Origin: Hyparrhenia diplandra | Lineage: Eukaryota > Streptophyta > Magnoliopsida > Poales > Poaceae | Assembly (NCBI GenBank): GCA_015847255.1 | Contig: JADLZK010007830.1 | Span: 124,001-188,000 of the forward strand | DNA length: 64,000 nt | Direction of reading: 5' to 3' | Part shown: positions 60,437 through 64,000 of the stretch, one piece after another | Position numbering within the stretch: the stretch's first letter is position 1 | Layout of the letters: every line of letters starts with the position of its first letter | The notes under the pieces: generated by a model | Databases searched by the model: none | The model's input: the letters and a program-made list of their open reading frames with translations, nothing else | What the model was told of the DNA's origin: nothing | Position numbers and translations under genes: made by a program

Positions 60437-62159
60437 TTAAATATTTGTCAGTTTGTATGGATATGGTAGGTGTATGTTTGTTTGCATTCAATAAAGGATT
60501 CTTCTGAACGTCAGTACTTTATAACTTTGTATTTTGATTACCTTTGAATGTTCCTTCATTTTTTTAGCCATGCCCATGCCTTTTGAACCCTGCTACATAC
60601 ATTTCTTTTCAAAAGTTCCTAGCCATACATTGAAAGTTGTCTTGAAAATTGTATGCAGTACCATCGAGGTCCATAAACTCTTGAAATGCCCATGTGGATC
60701 CCAACTTGTTAAGTGTGCCATTGGGGGTCCAAATCTTCCTAATAAGCGAGCAGTCATGTATGTTATTCTAAGTGCAGCCAGGGCTGTTTGTGGTGGGGAT
60801 TAGACAAAAATCACTCCTGGGCCATTGGTGGTCCAAATCTCCCTGGAGTTTTTTTTTTTTTTTTTTTGGGGGGTGAAAATCACTCCTGTTCAGCCAAAAG
60901 TTCCCACAGGTTGTGGTGGGATTAGACAAAAATCACTTCTCCATTTAGCTAGGAGCTAAAAAACCCGCTCATCACTAACTCTATTCAAACCCCACCAAAA
61001 TTCTCCAGTATCACTTCTCACCTGCTCCTCACCCTTCTCACTCCATTAGAGAATCAGGGAGTTGGAGCTAAAAATTACAGAGTGGAGCTCTACCAAGTAC
61101 CGAACATGCCATTATCATGTTCTCAACTTCCCATGCTCTACTATGTGCCTGGGATCATGGCCACTATCATGTCCCTTCATGCCACATGCCATGTTGCCAT
61201 ACCGCCTAGTCAACTTTATGCTAATTAGGGAACTATGGACCTCAAGTGGCACACTTAGCAATTAGGGTCTAGATGAACCACATGGAAAGTTTGAGGACTG
61301 CCGATGCAGTTAAATTCCGTGAAGTTATTTCCACCATCCAGTTCCAGTTGACTACCAATGATTGTTGTTTTTATACCATTATTTATATACAACCTTTAGA
61401 TTTATTGTTAATCTTTACTTAAATTTTTCGTTTGTTTGTTTGTTTAGATTTTTGGCACAAATGGGAAGATCCGATATAAGTGGCTAAACTGGGGGTTTAT
61501 GAACAAGTCTAGGCAAGATTGGGAAATTTAGGTCAGATTTTCATAATATACTGCAAACCAGTTTTGTGGATTAATAAATGGTTTTTACATTACTAGAAGG
61601 AAAAGTGGACAGTTCATACTGGAAATGTTTCAATGTTTCTTTTAGTAATTGGGAAAACCCACCCTGCATGCCTGGATAAGGGTTTTTTTATTAGTTCTCA
61701 TGAGTACCTTGTATCATCCAAATACGTGGCCTAATCCAGTAAGTCATCTTTGTAAAATCGTATCAACGCATATGTAACTGGATTTGGTTTTGAATTAATT
61801 TGTTGCGAAATGCTCGTCTTAAGGTCTATGGCATGGATATCATCTCTTGGCTGCTAGGGACATTTCTCTCCTGGAGAACAGTTTCTTTAGCTGCCCGACC
61901 ACTGGCCTCTATGTGCTGTTGTAACCTGGAAAACAGTTTCTTTAGCTGCCCTACCAGTGTGCTGTTGTAACTTTACTGAGCAAAACGTTTCCCTACCCCG
62001 TCAACCTTTGAATGATCACATTTATTGTTCTGCCCCAACGATAAGTCCTTTTTTTTTTTTTTTCCAGGGTGATACTCCGTCCTAAATTTCTTAAATTTAT
62101 ATAGGTCGTTTCGATGTTTCTGGATTTACTTACCTTTTAGTATGCACCTAGGTATCTAG
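60437..62159. other. Intergenic region with short direct repeats
   Basis: TGGTGGGGATTAGACAAAAA near 60790 recurs as a close variant near 60912. GAACAGTTTCTTTAGCTGCC near 61876 recurs near 61931 with similar following sequence. Poly-T tracts lie at about 60850-60866 and 62049-62064. No gene is recognised. Confidence 0.4.
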
Positions 62160-62402
62160 TAATCCCTCCAATGGTTCAACTTGAGTTGTCCTAAGTCATG
62201 CTTTGAGTTTGATTAATTTTAAACAAAAGAGTACTGCCACTAAGACCCAAAAAGTGTTAGTACGGAAATATATTTTATGTTCTATCTAATAACTATACTA
62301 ATTTATGTCACAAATGTTAAGTCTTTGTCTATAGAATTGGCTTAAACTTAAAAAAACTGAATTAGGACAACTCTAGAGTTGATTTATCTTGGTACGAGGG
62401 AT
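62160..62402. mobile_element. Probable degraded Stowaway-like element
   Basis: AATCCCTCCAATGG and GAGTTGTCCTAA on the left mirror TTAGGACAACTC and GTACGAGGGATGT on the right. The inverted relationship is clear, but the exact ends and duplication are not. Confidence 0.45.
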
Positions 62403-62513
62403 GTCTAGCTATAGGATCTACAGTTCACACTTTCTGTTTCTTTTATCTCGTCAATCATCCGCACTGTGAACACGAATCCGTCTGCAGATTCTCCTTTCAG
62501 TCTTTATTGATAG

Positions 62514-63056
62514 TTGATACAGGTCGATGCGGATCCATTGGCTCAGTCATTTCACTCTTTTCAGCATGCATGGTCCGGCAACTATTCTATGGCTGCACAC
62601 ATTCTTTTTCGACACATTCCACGAGTCATCAACCGGAAACTATTCTATGGCTGCACACATTGCACAAGTCATCAACCAAGTCCCTTGTCTCCATATCCCT
62701 CCTACCGATCAACGCCTGTCGCTGTTACACCTCTACCTGCTCCGACTCCGCGCTCCAGCCTTTCCTTTGCCGACTTGGTCCGCGACATCAGCATGCCTGA
62801 TTGGAGCAAAGCTATAACTATTATGAGTAGGCTTACCTGCTCCCACAAAAGATTGGTCGAGTGGTGGATGTATCTTTCAGTGCTAAATCCCTTTGGCTAC
62901 TCGTTGCCTGCGGCCGCGTTGTGTCGAGTTCAGTTCCCGGCTTTGCTTTCTTTCTCCCAAAAAACATTTCATTTCACGTCCATGACGGGAGAAAGGCTTG
63001 CTATCTTGGGAATGGCCGTTTGTTCTAAGTTTAGTATATACAAGACCTGTGTATGA
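62514..63056 (+). CDS. Unrecognised ORF, possibly an exon of an unknown gene
   Basis: An open frame of 180 codons starts MIQVDADPLAQSFHSFQHAW and contains a Pro/Ser-rich stretch and FADLVRDISMPDWSKA. A possible splice acceptor (TACAG ending at 62521) precedes GTCGATGCGG, so the real start could be an exon edge rather than the ATG. It includes a direct repeat: CTATTCTATGGCTGCACACA occurs at about 62582 and 62641. I recognise no family. It may be a gene relic; codon use is not clearly coding. Confidence 0.25.
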   Translation: MIQVDADPLAQSFHSFQHAWSGNYSMAAHILFRHIPRVINRKLFYGCTHCTSHQPSPLSPYPSYRSTPVAVTPLPAPTPRSSLSFADLVRDISMPDWSKAITIMSRLTCSHKRLVEWWMYLSVLNPFGYSLPAAALCRVQFPALLSFSQKTFHFTSMTGERLAILGMAVCSKFSIYKTCV

Positions 63057-63084
63057 ATATTGAATAGCATAATAAATGGTCGAC

Positions 63085-64000
63085 TTTTTTTTTAAGAGTT
63101 AATAGGGCCAAGCCCCTGTCACACACTATCAAGATCAGAACGTTATTATGGCATTCGGATGGGTTACATCCATCAGTCCCGTTTAAAGCAAACTGGAAAT
63201 AGCAATGAAGGAGCCAGAACCAAAAACACTTACGTCTCACAAGATAAAGTTAGCTTAGTTAAATCAAGCCATTTGCCAGAGAGTAAAATTCCTTCCAAAA
63301 ACAAGCTTCCTGATAGTAGAGCCTAGGCTTCATGCGGCAAAGTATTGGGCCTCCAGTTTATGCATCCATGAATGTCCCTATCAATTTTCTGTCTGTAGCC
63401 TTAGTTTAGCTGCAGAAGCAGCCGAGATACCCTCTAAAAATTCCAGAATTGACAAGGCACCAGTAGTGAAACTATAGAAAATGTTAGGACTCTATGTACT
63501 GTACTTAAAATCAACTAGCTCTTTCCATAGCTTAGAGTCATCCAGACGAGACCTTTAAATCCAAGATCCTAGTAAGCATATTATATATATCAAAATGTGG
63601 AGTACCCAGACCTCCATACTCCTTTAGCATATTTACACTTTCTCAATTAGCTAAATGATATTTGTGATTACCTTCACTGTCACTCCAAAGGAAATTAGCT
63701 AAGTCAAAGTGGATTAACCGCGTAGCCAATGATCAGTTCTATTCAGTGCTCAAAACCAAAACGATAATATCCCATTCGTCCAATCATACAATTCACAATC
63801 TGATCAACTCGTTAACAGTCGACATGCACACCAAAGGGAGCGATCCCATATCTACCCTCTGAATCCCTCCAAATTCCCAGTTTTGCTTGTATGTGACGTG
63901 ACGGTCGAAGCCGGTGTTTTCTGATACCAACTTTGACCTGTGAAGGGTGTATTTATCTTGGAACTTGACGTGTTGATGTGTGCGAATTAACTTGAAATAA
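63085..64000 (-). mobile_element. LINE reverse-transcriptase remnant
   Basis: The minus-strand poly-A tail appears as a T run at 63085-63093. The minus-strand frame around 63720-63540 reads LANFLWSDSEGNHKYHLAN, stop, ESVNMLKEYGGLGTPHF, matching the FxW-x-KKYHLVxW...PKExGGLG region of LINE reverse transcriptases. A stop codon stands where Trp is expected. Further frame breaks follow, so it is a dead copy. The 5' extent is not clear and may stop before 64000. Confidence 0.65.

Overview
This is nuclear DNA from a grass (Poaceae). The evidence is spliced genes with GT-AG introns, very GC-rich first exons, many Stowaway- and Tourist-type miniature transposons, a solo LTR and decayed LINEs. Topless-related and chorismate synthase genes lie head to tail, about 2.8 kb apart. 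I recall a matching rice chromosome 3 pair (TPR3 / chorismate synthase), but that is from memory. The species cannot be named from the window; a panicoid-type grass is a guess.

Layout. 0-0.34 kb: last exon of a RING E3 ligase of the LUL type (+). 1.3-4.5 kb: a long Stowaway-like element and a solo LTR. 5.6-9.5 kb: plastid chorismate synthase, 13 exons (+). 12.3-19.6 kb: a Topless-related corepressor, 25 exons (+). 20-30 kb: GC-rich spacer with miniature elements around a two-exon group III patatin-like protein (-). 30-38 kb: repeat-rich land with a foldback element, a nested element, a hAT-like element and a 0.3-kb tandem duplication. 38.3-42.5 kb: a tryptophan/tyrosine permease family transporter (-) whose largest intron holds a decayed copy of its own second exon. 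43-47 kb: small duplications and miniature elements. 47.5-50.9 kb: a two-exon CC-NB-ARC-LRR resistance-type gene (+). 51.8-52.6 kb: LINE remnant. 53.9-59.6 kb: mitochondrial TIM21, 8 exons including two of 19 and 22 nt (+). 59.6-64 kb: Tourist element, an unrecognised ORF and a second LINE remnant.

The genes are independent housekeeping, regulatory and defence genes and form no operon or pathway cluster. Chorismate synthase makes the precursor of aromatic amino acids and the permease family carries such amino acids, but they are 30 kb apart and I do not claim a functional link.

The most important caution concerns single-base indels. Chorismate synthase, the Topless-related gene, the patatin-like gene and the NLR are each interrupted by four or five small indels, many in homopolymer runs. 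Splice sites are intact and I saw no in-frame nonsense substitutions. When the indels are allowed for, all four reading frames come out as whole numbers of codons at normal family lengths. I read most of these as uncorrected sequencing or assembly errors, but pseudogenes cannot be excluded from the window alone. TIM21 and permease exons 2-7 are clean. I found no convincing previously undescribed system; the best leads are the duplicated permease exon, the inverted pair of miniature elements around the patatin-like gene, the nested foldback and the unusual NLR features.
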